Of a stretch of DNA of 51,408 nucleotides, positions 1 to 7,176 are shown piece after piece. The position numbers and the translations under genes are program-made. The stretch lies in the NCBI GenBank assembly GCA_964454645.1, contig CAYVTM010000011.1:1-51408 (forward strand), written 5' to 3'. Each line of letters opens with the position of its first letter. Position 1 is the stretch's first letter. This DNA is from CAYVTM01 sp964454645 (GTDB taxonomy: Bacteria > Bacteroidota > Bacteroidia > Sphingobacteriales > Sphingobacteriaceae). The notes below the pieces were generated by a model. The model saw only the letters and a list, made by a program, of their open reading frames with translations. It was not told the origin of the DNA and searched no databases.

Positions 1-50
1 ACCGATGAGTTTTTCAAGTGTCGGGCTGTGCGGTCGTCTAACATTGCCTG
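1..50 (-). other. Leader end of a cassette cut by the window edge
   Basis: Read on the minus strand, the stretch after the left boundary of repeat 1 begins GTTACAGGCAATGTTAGACGACC. It resembles the other cassette leaders (variable tag, then a TTA..GACGAC motif). A gene probably starts just outside or at the edge, but too little is present to name a coding region. This shows that the array continues leftwards beyond the window. Confidence 0.5.
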
Positions 51-176
51 TAACGTTTTCGGGCTTTGCGTTCGGGCGGGTTTCGGAGCACAAAACTGTC
101 AACCAGCACTGAACTTGAATAGAAGCACAAAGCTCCAAGTTTGCACGTCAGCCCGCCTGACGCAAAACCCGTGTTA
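51..176 (-). repeat. attC-like repeat 1 (type a, 126 bp)
   Basis: Bounded by TAAC (51-54) and GTTA (173-176). The left arm GGGCTTTGCGTTCGGGCGGG pairs imperfectly with the right arm CCCGCCTGACGCAAAACCC. The flanks do not match each other (CCTG on the left, GCGG on the right), but the right flank GTTAGCGG matches the left flank of repeat 2. The centre holds TTTCGGAGCACAAAACTGTC, shared with repeats 2, 3, 4 and 8 with small changes. Confidence 0.85.
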
Positions 177-803
177 GCGGTTCGGCTTTTTGTCTTTCAA
201 TTTATTCAGTTTGTTTTTTGTTATCCAAAGTACGTGTCCAGTTGTGTCGGTCAAGTCCTTATATCTTATCAAGTCGGTAATAATTTTACTGTTACTAAAT
301 ATTGAGGGTCGTATAACAGCAAATTTATAAAACTCGTCTTCGTGTCTGCCTACGTTTACATTGTCAAAATAAATTGTGTCGTTTTGTATATGATAGCTCC
401 CTTTAATTTCTGTTACGCCAAAGCATACATTTCTTTCTCTAAATGTGAAGTCGTCTTTAAGTTTCAGTGTTGTCATACAGTTTGCAGCACCTTCTCTTTC
501 GGCAATAAGTAAGTCTCCACCTTCAAGTTTGTCAAAGTCAATAAGTCCAAATGGTTTGAAAAATGTCAACACTAATACAGTAGTCAATAGTCCAACCACA
601 AAAAGTCTTTGCTTGTCAGTAAACTTCTCCTTTATCACGAGATAAATTTGTCTAAGAAGTGCAATTGCAAGTCCTACATAAACACCAGCCAATAGTATAA
701 ATGCAGGAAATGCAAAAAGTCCAAGTTTGCCTTCCCAATAGTATATAGTGTTTACTGTCAGGAAGAAAATGATTGTCGTTATTAGAAGTCCTTTGTTTTT
801 CAA
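174..803 (-). CDS. Two-helix membrane protein, unknown function (cassette A)
   Basis: About 209 residues. Two hydrophobic segments lie near the N-terminus (GLLITTIIFFLTVNTIYYW, then FAFPAFILLAGVYVGLAIALL), followed by a third around FVVGLLTTVLVLTFF and a soluble C-terminal half. I do not recognise the family. The reading frame stays open upstream into repeat 2, but that extension is repeat sequence. The TTG at 803, just after the cassette leader, is the best start in this frame, as there is no ATG. The stop codon TAA (174-176) is the core-site TAAC of repeat 1, so the gene ends exactly at the recombination site. Likely read from the array promoter at the recombinase end, many cassettes upstream, or from a promoter I cannot see. 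Confidence 0.6.
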   Translation of the reverse strand: MKNKGLLITTIIFFLTVNTIYYWEGKLGLFAFPAFILLAGVYVGLAIALLRQIYLVIKEKFTDKQRLFVVGLLTTVLVLTFFKPFGLIDFDKLEGGDLLIAEREGAANCMTTLKLKDDFTFRERNVCFGVTEIKGSYHIQNDTIYFDNVNVGRHEDEFYKFAVIRPSIFSNSKIITDLIRYKDLTDTTGHVLWITKNKLNKLKDKKPNR

Positions 804-841
804 TTCGTTGTCTGTTTGGTGTCGTCTTTTAAGCTGACCGC

Positions 842-967
842 TAACGTTTTGGCGCTTGGCGCAGTGGTGGGTTTCGGAGCACAAAACTGTCAATGCACCA
901 CAAAAGTTGATGCGAGGTAGAATGTTCAATTAACCACGTCACCCGCCATTGAGCCAAACGCCTGTTA
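842..967 (-). repeat. attC-like repeat 2 (type b, 126 bp)
   Basis: TAAC at 842-845 and GTTA at 964-967. The arms GGCGCTTGGCGCAGTGG and CCATTGAGCCAAACGCC pair imperfectly. The left flank GACCGCTAAC pairs with the right flank of repeat 1. The right flank GTTATAGGGC pairs with the left flank of repeat 3. The body is nearly identical to repeat 8, 7.5 kb away. Confidence 0.87.
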
Positions 968-982
968 TAGGGCGTTTTTCTT

Positions 983-1738
983 TTATTCATTCGGTTTGTC
1001 GTCTTTGGTTACACACACTTTCCAAATTCCAATCATTGCTGGAACATTCCCTGAAGTGTCTTCTTCCTTTATTTCTGTAATGTATTCTAATATTGTTTTT
1101 ATGTTCTTTGGCATTTGCAATGTATTTTGGTCGTCAACCAAATAATTAGTTTTGAAATTTTCATAGTGCGAAGTATATGCAGATTCTGTCTCTTCGTCTA
1201 TTTTGATTACCTTTTCTGGCGAGTTCAAGTCAAAACTTAACCATTTGTCAGAAAAAAAACCAGAAGGATTCAGTAAGGTTAATTTAGGTTTGTCTGTCGC
1301 TTTCTTTCTTCTACCCCTTTGTCCTGCCTTTTTTTCAATGACACTTCTAAATTCAGAAAGAAAATCTACTGTCTTGCCCGCAACTATTAAATAAGCGTCT
1401 ATATTATGCTTGTCATTTACAAAGAATAATCGGGCTATGTCATCAAATATTCTTTGTCTTTCGTGAATTTTCATTGTGAATTTACTTGCCAACTTAAATT
1501 CAATAACGTAATAAAAATTTCCCTTGTCATCTTTTGAAATCAAATCAACTTCTCTTGTTGTAAAAACAGGATGTGTGTCTTCTAATTTAATATTCTTTAG
1601 ACTATCGTCTCCGTCTGCAATTAAATATTCAACTAAAGGATATTTTATTGAATCTTCATTCAGCAAGTCGCCTTTCCCAATTATTTGGTGAAAGCGAAAC
1701 CATAATTCAATTCCTTTTGCGGCTTTAGTAAAGTTCAT
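983..1738 (-). CDS. PD-(D/E)XK nuclease-like protein (cassette B, second gene)
   Basis: 251 residues. The segment TREVDLISKDDKGNFYYVIEF followed by K (about residues 61-82) has the E/D..D...E-x-K layout of the PD-(D/E)XK nuclease core, as in restriction-like and Mrr-like proteins. No helicase or membrane part is seen. Its ATG overlaps the stop of the upstream 160-residue gene by 4 bp (ATGA), so the two are translationally coupled and probably work together. I infer a role in DNA cleavage or anti-phage defence. The fold call rests on the motif only. Confidence 0.6.
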   Translation of the reverse strand: MNFTKAAKGIELWFRFHQIIGKGDLLNEDSIKYPLVEYLIADGDDSLKNIKLEDTHPVFTTREVDLISKDDKGNFYYVIEFKLASKFTMKIHERQRIFDDIARLFFVNDKHNIDAYLIVAGKTVDFLSEFRSVIEKKAGQRGRRKKATDKPKLTLLNPSGFFSDKWLSFDLNSPEKVIKIDEETESAYTSHYENFKTNYLVDDQNTLQMPKNIKTILEYITEIKEEDTSGNVPAMIGIWKVCVTKDDKPNE

Positions 1739-2217
1739 ATTCTTTGGTCTTTAAAGTCCGCTTGCCCCCATTCGTTTTCATTTATACCAATGATGACTAA
1801 TCTTGACCATATATCAGAAATGTCAGAATCAATAAATGAATTATAGCCTCTTCTGTTAGCAAATTGCACAAGAGCAAAGTCCATTATTGGATTTGGTCTT
1901 AAATCAGACCCTTTTGAATAACTCAAAAAAGCCACCTCAATGCTTGTGCTTTTGTGTAGCTTGTATAAATCAAAAGTTCTTCCTTCAACGATAAATTCTG
2001 TTTTTTCAAAACCGTCTATTTCTTTCAGTATTACTCTTGTCCAAGGATTATCCATATTGTCGTCAACGAATTCATAAAATTCATTTTCGCCAACATAGGT
2101 GGTTACGGCTTTATCAAGGGCTTCAACAGGGTTTTTGTTACCCGAATACATAAAAACAGCAAGAGAAGGTCTGCTGTCCTTTCCGTTGAGTTCAATTCTA
2201 TTTATTTTTATTCCCAC
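1735..2217 (-). CDS. Hypothetical protein, partner of nuclease-like gene (cassette B, first gene)
   Basis: 160 residues, soluble, without a motif I recognise. The start is a GTG at 2217; an in-frame stop lies a few codons upstream, so no earlier start is possible. The cassette leader with the TTTTAAAAGACGACA motif lies directly upstream. A 4-bp overlap with the following nuclease-like gene makes this a two-gene cassette. Possible roles are an immunity, sensor or specificity partner of the nuclease; nothing in the sequence decides this. Confidence 0.65.
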   Translation of the reverse strand: MGIKINRIELNGKDSRPSLAVFMYSGNKNPVEALDKAVTTYVGENEFYEFVDDNMDNPWTRVILKEIDGFEKTEFIVEGRTFDLYKLHKSTSIEVAFLSYSKGSDLRPNPIMDFALVQFANRRGYNSFIDSDISDIWSRLVIIGINENEWGQADFKDQRI

Positions 2218-2240
2218 GATTATTCTTTTTTATGTTTGAT

Positions 2241-2266
2241 TGTCGTCTTTTAAAATGCCCTATAAC
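2241..2266 (-). promoter_or_regulatory. Conserved cassette leader (example, cassette B)
   Basis: On the minus strand the cassette start GTTATAGGGCATTTTAAAAG is followed by ACGACA. The same [T]AAAA(G)ACGACA element occurs at the start of cassettes A (820-832), C (3047-3060), E (4645-4655) and F (5692-5701). Looser forms occur in cassettes G (8416-8421), H (9672-9677) and J (12327-12331). It lies 0 to about 25 nt before the start codon. Its function is unknown; a ribosome-loading or transcription element is possible. Confidence 0.45.
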
Positions 2267-2388
2267 GTTCTCGGGCTTTGCGTTCGGGCGGGTTTCGGAA
2301 CACAAAACTGTCAATAAGCACTGGACTCGAATAGAAGCTCAAAGCTTCAAGTTTGCACGTCAGCCCGCCTGACGCAAAACCCGTGTTA
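2263..2388 (-). repeat. attC-like repeat 3 (type a, 126 bp)
   Basis: TAAC at 2263-2266 and GTTA at 2385-2388. The arms are GGGCTTTGCGTTCGGGCGGG and CCCGCCTGACGCAAAACCC. Both flanks carry the tag TATAGGGC because the cassettes on both sides happen to share it. Body almost identical to repeats 1 and 4. Confidence 0.87.
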
Positions 2389-2398
2389 TAGGGCGTTT

Positions 2399-3046
2399 TT
2401 ATTCTAATCTTAATATTGGACATTCTTCAAGATTTGCTGTCTGTTTTGATTTATCCGTGTAACGATAAGTAATTTTCGCTCTTTGTTTTCCTTGATATTC
2501 TTTGTCCATACCAATATTTATACATAACCAAAAACCATTGTCTTTTTTTAGATATTCCCGACTAAAAAAACTATCTCCTGTCTGAATATCTGGCTCTCCT
2601 TCAGGTCCGAGAAAAAACAAGGAAGGTAAATTAGCCTCACCTGTTTCGGTGTGCAATAATTTGCTGTTGTCAAACAATTGAAAATTAAATTTAAGAGACG
2701 TTTCATTGATACGTTTAACTGTTAATACATAATTGTTACTGTCCTTACTTGCTTTGAAAATATATTCTTCATTCAAGTTTAGGTCGTCAGGGAAATAAGT
2801 TGTGTCATTGCCAATAATAAGAAAGTTGTCAATAAGTTTTATTGGCTCATTGTAGTCGGATAGACCTTCAATAAATGTCTGGTCGTATTGCGATTTATCT
2901 TTTATATAAATGTCCTGTTGGTGTTTGTCTGATGAAACAGTTTGAGAAGTGTCAATCGAGTTTTTGTCAACCGCCTTTTCTGTTGTCTGGTTATTACAAC
3001 TCCCAAGTCCCAAAGCTAATGTCAATATGCAAATTGTCTGTTTCAT
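2399..3046 (-). CDS. Putative lipoprotein (cassette C)
   Basis: 215 residues. The N-terminus MKQTICILTLALGLGSCNN is a lipoprotein signal peptide with a lipobox before Cys17, so the mature protein should be membrane-anchored on the periplasmic side or exported. The rest is soluble with no family I recognise. The ATG directly follows the leader GACGACA. The stop lies about 12 bp from the core site of repeat 3. It is the only lipoprotein in the visible array; unlike most cargo it shows no nuclease motif. Confidence 0.75.
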   Translation of the reverse strand: MKQTICILTLALGLGSCNNQTTEKAVDKNSIDTSQTVSSDKHQQDIYIKDKSQYDQTFIEGLSDYNEPIKLIDNFLIIGNDTTYFPDDLNLNEEYIFKASKDSNNYVLTVKRINETSLKFNFQLFDNSKLLHTETGEANLPSLFFLGPEGEPDIQTGDSFFSREYLKKDNGFWLCINIGMDKEYQGKQRAKITYRYTDKSKQTANLEECPILRLE

Positions 3047-3068
3047 TGTCGTCTTTTAAAATGCCCTA

Positions 3069-3194
3069 TAACGGTTTCGGGCTTTGCGTTCGGGCGGGTT
3101 TAGGAGCACAAAACTGTCTGACAGTACTGAACTTGAATAGAAGCAAAAAGCTTCAAGTTTACACGTCAGCCCGCCTGACGCAAAACCCGTGTTG
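3069..3194 (-). repeat. attC-like repeat 4 (type a, 126 bp)
   Basis: TAAC at 3069-3072 and GTTG at 3191-3194. Body of type a. This is the only site with GTTG instead of GTTA, and the far end of the same cassette has the matching CAAC at 3676-3679. The matched change supports the rule that tags belong to cassettes. Confidence 0.87.
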
Positions 3195-3233
3195 TGTGCT
3201 GGCTTTTTTCTCTTAGCGGTTATAATTTGTAGT

Positions 3234-3626
3234 CTATCCAACTTCACTAGTATTCGACTGAACGAGTGGTTGAAATCCTCCGTATACCATTCTTTCGGCA
3301 TCAAAAATCAATCTTTTCGGGTCGGTTAATGGAGCAACTAATTCCGTCATTCTTGAATCAGTTGGAACTTGCTTGTTAGCCCTATCGCGAATCTCTTTGG
3401 AAGGGAAAACAACCCATCCAAATACAATTACTTCATCTTCTTTCAATTCCACTAATTCGATGAACGAACGTGTGCCTTCCAATTTTAAATCTTCTCCGAC
3501 ATACTCAAAGTAAGCAAGTGCTCCATATTCTTTCCAAATTTCAGCTACTTTTTCAGCCACACTCTTGTATTCGTTCAGGTAAATTCGTGGAACTGGAAGT
3601 ACAAATCCGTCTATGTAATTTTCCAT
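3234..3626 (-). CDS. DUF1428 family protein (YbaA-like, cassette D)
   Basis: 130 residues from the ATG at 3626. A TTG seven codons upstream is possible but less likely. The sequence YIDGFVLPVP near the start, then VVFPSKEIRDRANKQV, DSRM and the ending ERMVYGGFQPLV match the DUF1428/YbaA family, small proteins of about 115-120 residues with a dimeric alpha-beta barrel-like fold and no settled function. The product is longer than usual by about ten residues at the C-terminus. It sits alone in its cassette; its leader lacks a clear ACGACA motif. Unlike most cargo here this is a family of general bacterial chromosomes. Confidence 0.85.
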   Translation of the reverse strand: MENYIDGFVLPVPRIYLNEYKSVAEKVAEIWKEYGALAYFEYVGEDLKLEGTRSFIELVELKEDEVIVFGWVVFPSKEIRDRANKQVPTDSRMTELVAPLTDPKRLIFDAERMVYGGFQPLVQSNTSEVG

Positions 3627-3675
3627 ACTATCATTTATATTATTCAATTCAGGGTGTTAGTTTTCAGCTTGCACA

Positions 3676-3801
3676 CAACGTTTCGGGGCTTTGCGATGGT
3701 GGGGCAATCGAAGCGAAAATCTTCAATTTTGTACAAAAGTTCAACCGAAGAAATACCGTTGAACTTTGCAGTTTCGCCCCACTATTGCAAAACCCTTGTT
3801 A
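3676..3801 (-). repeat. attC-like repeat 5 (type c, 126 bp)
   Basis: CAAC at 3676-3679 and GTTA at 3798-3801. The arms GGGGCTTTGCGATGGTGGGG and CCCCACTATTGCAAAACCC pair with each other but differ in sequence from type a, so changes in one arm are balanced in the other. Body nearly identical to repeat 7. Confidence 0.86.
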
Positions 3802-3831
3802 GCGGTTCGGCTTTCTTCTATGTCGTTAATA

Positions 3832-4623
3832 TCAGTCAATTTTAAGTGATATTTTATGTTCTTGTCCATTCAAAGTGAAATGCACTTTTTCTTTGTCGTG
3901 TAACAAAATATTTCTGTCGCCATAGTCAAATTCTTTGTGGTGATTTGGACAAAGAAGTAAAATGTTGTCAGGTATCTCTCTGCCTTTTTTATGTTTTGGC
4001 TCTATGTGTGCTGCTTCAATGTAAAATGTCCCGTCTTTCTTTTTGATTGTTGTTGAACAAATCTGGCATTTGAAGTCACGCAACATTTTTATTTGGGCAA
4101 CTGTCCGATTATCTCTTTTAAACGATTTACTGTTAATGATTACTTCTTCTGGGTCGGTCGGTTTTAGATTCTTTAGTTCGTTGATTATGTCTTGCTTCGT
4201 TTTATTTTGACTTTTAAATTCTTTGATTATTTCTTTCTGTTCGTGTTCGTCTGGCGTATCTAAAGGAATTGCGAAATACTTATCATAAATATTCCGCATT
4301 GACTTCATATTTACTTTTTGAATTCCTTCATAATATTCGATATGAAGTCGTAATGCTGTCAATGCGTTTGAAAGTCCTGTCGAGCCGTAGTCTTTGTAAA
4401 TGTTATCAAAGAAATACTCCATTGAATAGGTATTATTTGTCCTTGTAAACCTTCTGCCTTCAACCATACAGCGAAAGTTGTTGATATAGTCAGCCGCAGA
4501 GTTAGGGTTCATTCTTTTGTCGCCCACAAGTTGTTGTTGTCCTTCCTTGAAAGTCAGTTTGCCTTCAAATACTTTCTTTGAAACTTCGTATGCTAATGGT
4601 GTTAATTCCTTTGGTATTTTCAT
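3832..4623 (-). CDS. HNH endonuclease (cassette E)
   Basis: 263 residues. The C-terminal third holds an HNH/zinc module: CQIC (186-189), EAAHIEP with His206, then NILLLCPNHHKEFD (220-233), the usual Cys2 - His - Asn - Cys-His order of McrA-like HNH nucleases. The N-terminal two thirds are helical with no domain I recognise; they may bind DNA or sense a modification. ATG start at 4623, after the leader AAAACGACACC. Single gene in its cassette. Likely a restriction-type or phage-defence nuclease (inference). Confidence 0.8.
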   Translation of the reverse strand: MKIPKELTPLAYEVSKKVFEGKLTFKEGQQQLVGDKRMNPNSAADYINNFRCMVEGRRFTRTNNTYSMEYFFDNIYKDYGSTGLSNALTALRLHIEYYEGIQKVNMKSMRNIYDKYFAIPLDTPDEHEQKEIIKEFKSQNKTKQDIINELKNLKPTDPEEVIINSKSFKRDNRTVAQIKMLRDFKCQICSTTIKKKDGTFYIEAAHIEPKHKKGREIPDNILLLCPNHHKEFDYGDRNILLHDKEKVHFTLNGQEHKISLKID

Positions 4624-4664
4624 TCTCTCCGTTTATTGGTTTGGTGTCGTTTTAAGCTGACCGC

Positions 4665-4852
4665 TAACGGGCCGCGGCTTGGCGAAGTGCGGGCTTGAAT
4701 TGAGCGAAAGTTCAATTCAGACCGAAACGTAGCCAAAGCTGTGAGCCTTTTGGTAAATTTAATAAAAAAACAAAAGCAAACAGCTTTTGGCGTATAAAAA
4801 GGCGAGAAGTTTAATTTTGCACTTAACCCCGCATTTTGCCAAACCGATGTTA
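4665..4852 (-). repeat. attC-like repeat 6 (long form, 188 bp)
   Basis: TAAC at 4665-4668 and GTTA at 4849-4852. The outer arms GGCTTGGCGAAGTGCGGG and CCCGCATTTTGCCAAACC pair imperfectly. The extra 60 bp in the centre hold a second inverted repeat, CCAAAGCTGT (4733-4742) with ACAGCTTTTGG (4780-4790), so the terminal part of the hairpin is extended. The tag GTTATGGGC on the right matches GCCCATAAC before repeat 7. Confidence 0.8.
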
Positions 4853-4870
4853 TGGGCTGGTGTTCTGTTT

Positions 4871-5680
4871 TCAGCCTGCATTTTCGTTAATTAATATTCT
4901 TACTTCCTCTATTGTCAAAGGTGTTTTTTGTCGGTGAATTATTGAATGACAGTTTGGGCATACAGGTCGTAAATCTTTTATTGGGTCAATTTCATAAGTC
5001 TGTCCAACAGTTGCAACTTGTGTCAAATGATGAACGTGAATAAAACCTTTTCCTATTTGTCCGTATGTTTTCTCAAAATTGAAGTCGCAAACGACACAAG
5101 CGTAACCGAAATGCTCTAAACACTTTTTTCTTGCGAAAGGATTTCGTTCATATTTTGTTACTGAAATTTGATTTGGTGTTCCTTCGGTGTAAGTCTTTTG
5201 AGAGTTGTTATCTGTCGGAATAAAAGGGTTGTGTCTAATTTTTTGAGTTGTCAAAAAGTCAAACCAAACAGCTTCAAGTTCGTCAACAAGTTCAGGTCTA
5301 ACGGAAATTCCAGAAGCCATAGGTCGCCAATTTTGTTGAGCTAAATTTCCGGTTTTTAATATGTCAACTGTCAAGATTGGTTCTTGGTCTGGATTGAGTA
5401 AGACTTCAAAGTCAACGTCAATGTATAATGTGTCTTTGTTTTCACCGCTCCAATGTTTTTCGTAAAATGGTGTCGAGGTCGAAAAACCTGCTGCAATAAT
5501 ACCTTTGGGTTCTGTCCCAACTTTGAGTAAAAAAATTCTGTCGCCTGGTTGAATTGACTTTGTATTTCCACAACTCCAACGCTGAGAACACCGACCTGTT
5601 AAATCCACTTGTTCAATGTCTTGTTCAAGTGTCGTCCAAGTCCACTTTTTAGGGTTCCATAAAAATAAATATGTGTTCAT
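4871..5680 (-). CDS. EVE-like/HNH endonuclease, probable modified-DNA restriction enzyme (cassette F)
   Basis: 269 residues. The N-terminal half (YLFLWNPKKW ... W. CGNTKSIQPGDRIFLLK ... KGIIAAGF) has the pattern of the EVE/PUA-like fold, which in this context binds modified bases. The C-terminal part has a complete HNH module: CVVC (195-198), GFIHVHHLTQ (His215, 217, 218), DLRPVCPNCHSIIH (Cys241, Cys244, His249). EVE-HNH proteins are known restriction enzymes for modified-cytosine DNA, so this may be a type IV-like system. ATG start at 5680; single gene in its cassette. The HNH call is firm; the EVE call rests on pattern only. Confidence 0.77.
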   Translation of the reverse strand: MNTYLFLWNPKKWTWTTLEQDIEQVDLTGRCSQRWSCGNTKSIQPGDRIFLLKVGTEPKGIIAAGFSTSTPFYEKHWSGENKDTLYIDVDFEVLLNPDQEPILTVDILKTGNLAQQNWRPMASGISVRPELVDELEAVWFDFLTTQKIRHNPFIPTDNNSQKTYTEGTPNQISVTKYERNPFARKKCLEHFGYACVVCDFNFEKTYGQIGKGFIHVHHLTQVATVGQTYEIDPIKDLRPVCPNCHSIIHRQKTPLTIEEVRILINENAG

Positions 5681-5711
5681 TCGTTGTTGTCTGTCGTTTT
5701 ACACTTGCCCA

Positions 5712-5837
5712 TAACGGTTTAGGGCTTTGCGATGGTGGGGCAATCGAAGCACAAATCTTCAATTTTACACAAAAGTTGAACCGAAGAACTGCCGTTGAAC
5801 TTTGCAGTTTCGCCCCACTATTGCAAAACCCTTGTTA
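5712..5837 (-). repeat. attC-like repeat 7 (type c, 126 bp)
   Basis: TAAC at 5712-5715 and GTTA at 5834-5837. The body matches repeat 5 with few changes. The left flank GCCCATAAC pairs with the right flank of repeat 6; the right flank GTTATCGGTTC pairs with GACCGATAAC before repeat 8. Confidence 0.86.
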
Positions 5838-5868
5838 TCGGTTCGCCCTTTTTGTGCAGTTTCGTTCG

Positions 5869-7176
5869 TTATTTTGTTATGTCTAAAACTTCGTTTATTT
5901 TGTATAACTTTGGTAAGTTTTGCGACTTAATTCTGAATTGACTTCGTTTCTTAATCTTTGGTTTTGTTGAAGCATTTTCCATTTTAATTCCTGGGTCGTA
6001 GTAAATGTTTCCGCTTGCCATTTGCGCAAGAAAAAGTTGAAAATCCGTTCCTGTTCCTAAAATTATATTGTTGCCATATTTATATTGTCTTTCGTTTGCT
6101 GTTTCAGATAGCGAAGGAACATAGCACGCTTGATTATGTTTTCTATTCCAATGCAAAAGCATTGAAGCAAAACTCCAAGATGCGGTTTCGTTTCCGTTTA
6201 TGTCAACTAACGAAATTCGTCCGTTTGTGTTTCTGATTTTGCCACTTTCTGCGTCAAAGCCAATTAATTGCATTTCTAAATTTGTCAGCGGATGTCTAAC
6301 TCCCGTTTTATGAACGCCACCAAAATTTATTCGGTCTTCTCTTCCTGTTCTGTCAGCATAGCCATATTGTCTTAAAAAGGCTTCTGCTCCATCGGTTCGA
6401 TAAATTCCGTCCGTTGGCTCAGGTGTCATTAAAGTTATGATTGCAGAATTTACTCTTGCAAAATTGGCAACGCCAAACTGCTTTACTTCCCAACCTAAAA
6501 AGTCGGGTTCTGAATAACCATTTGGTGTAATTCCTAATTCAGCTTCTAAAGTGTATCCACCACAATTTGGTGCTTCACAAGCCATAAGATTTCCAAGTCG
6601 GTCAAGTCGTTTCGATTTTATCCAACCCAATTGATGAATGCGAAGCAATTCATTGATTAAATCGGCTTTATTGTTTGCCACTTGTGGCAATTCAATAACT
6701 TTAAAAACTCCGTGTTCTGTAATATTTTGTTGATTTGTAAAGTCATTTGCAATTCCAGAATTTGGGTCTGCAACATAACCTAAAATAGTTCCGCTTTTTG
6801 CAACTGAAAAGAACAAGAGCCTGTCAGCAAGTCTCTGTGTCATTAAAGCTGATGGCGGATTTTGGCACTTTTGTAAGAAGCCAGAAAATCTAACTTCTGG
6901 ATATTTTGGGTAGAGTATAAGTTGTGCATTTGGTGCAGGAAATAAATTTCCATCTTCTCCAATCCAAGAAAAATTTATTGAAGCTTTGAAACGTTCTTTA
7001 TTCCAATCTCCAGCTTCTTCATTTTTGATTTCAGAGATTGGTAAAATGTTTAGGATTTCAAAGCTACCACCGAAGTAAACTTGATTTTTTGAATTGTCGT
7101 TTGGCGAAAGTTTTTTGATGTAAATTTTTGTGCAACCGTTATCAATGAACAGCGACTTTAGATTTTGTAGGTTCAT
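5869..7176 (-). CDS. Type II restriction endonuclease, MvaI/BcnI family (cassette G)
   Basis: 435 residues. The segment GGYTLEAELGI-PNG-PDF-GWEVKQF (206-234) matches the MvaI/BcnI nuclease family, with candidate catalytic Glu211, Asp225, Glu230 and Lys232. Family members cut CC-W-GG or CC-S-GG type sites, so a related target is likely but not shown. The N-terminal 200 residues form an extra region that I cannot name, making the protein longer than MvaI (about 250 residues). Its ATG lies 35 bp inside the upstream methyltransferase gene in another frame, so the enzyme is made only after its protecting methylase is translated. Confidence 0.82.
   Translation of the reverse strand: MNLQNLKSLFIDNGCTKIYIKKLSPNDNSKNQVYFGGSFEILNILPISEIKNEEAGDWNKERFKASINFSWIGEDGNLFPAPNAQLILYPKYPEVRFSGFLQKCQNPPSALMTQRLADRLLFFSVAKSGTILGYVADPNSGIANDFTNQQNITEHGVFKVIELPQVANNKADLINELLRIHQLGWIKSKRLDRLGNLMACEAPNCGGYTLEAELGITPNGYSEPDFLGWEVKQFGVANFARVNSAIITLMTPEPTDGIYRTDGAEAFLRQYGYADRTGREDRINFGGVHKTGVRHPLTNLEMQLIGFDAESGKIRNTNGRISLVDINGNETASWSFASMLLHWNRKHNQACYVPSLSETANERQYKYGNNIILGTGTDFQLFLAQMASGNIYYDPGIKMENASTKPKIKKRSQFRIKSQNLPKLYKINEVLDITK

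Noticed and set aside
804..929. N-terminal extension of the cassette A membrane protein
   Set aside because: These codons lie inside repeat 2, and the same translation appears in the near-identical repeat 8 without the gene.
3470..3845. Plus-strand reading frames over repeats 5 and 7 (also 5671-5886) and similar ones over repeats 8 and 9
   Set aside because: They are translations of the repeat bodies and antisense gene ends, with no start context and no family pattern.
7142..7176. Frameshifted fusion of methylase and endonuclease
   Set aside because: Both proteins are complete with proper start and stop; a 35-bp overlap in different frames is common in R-M pairs.
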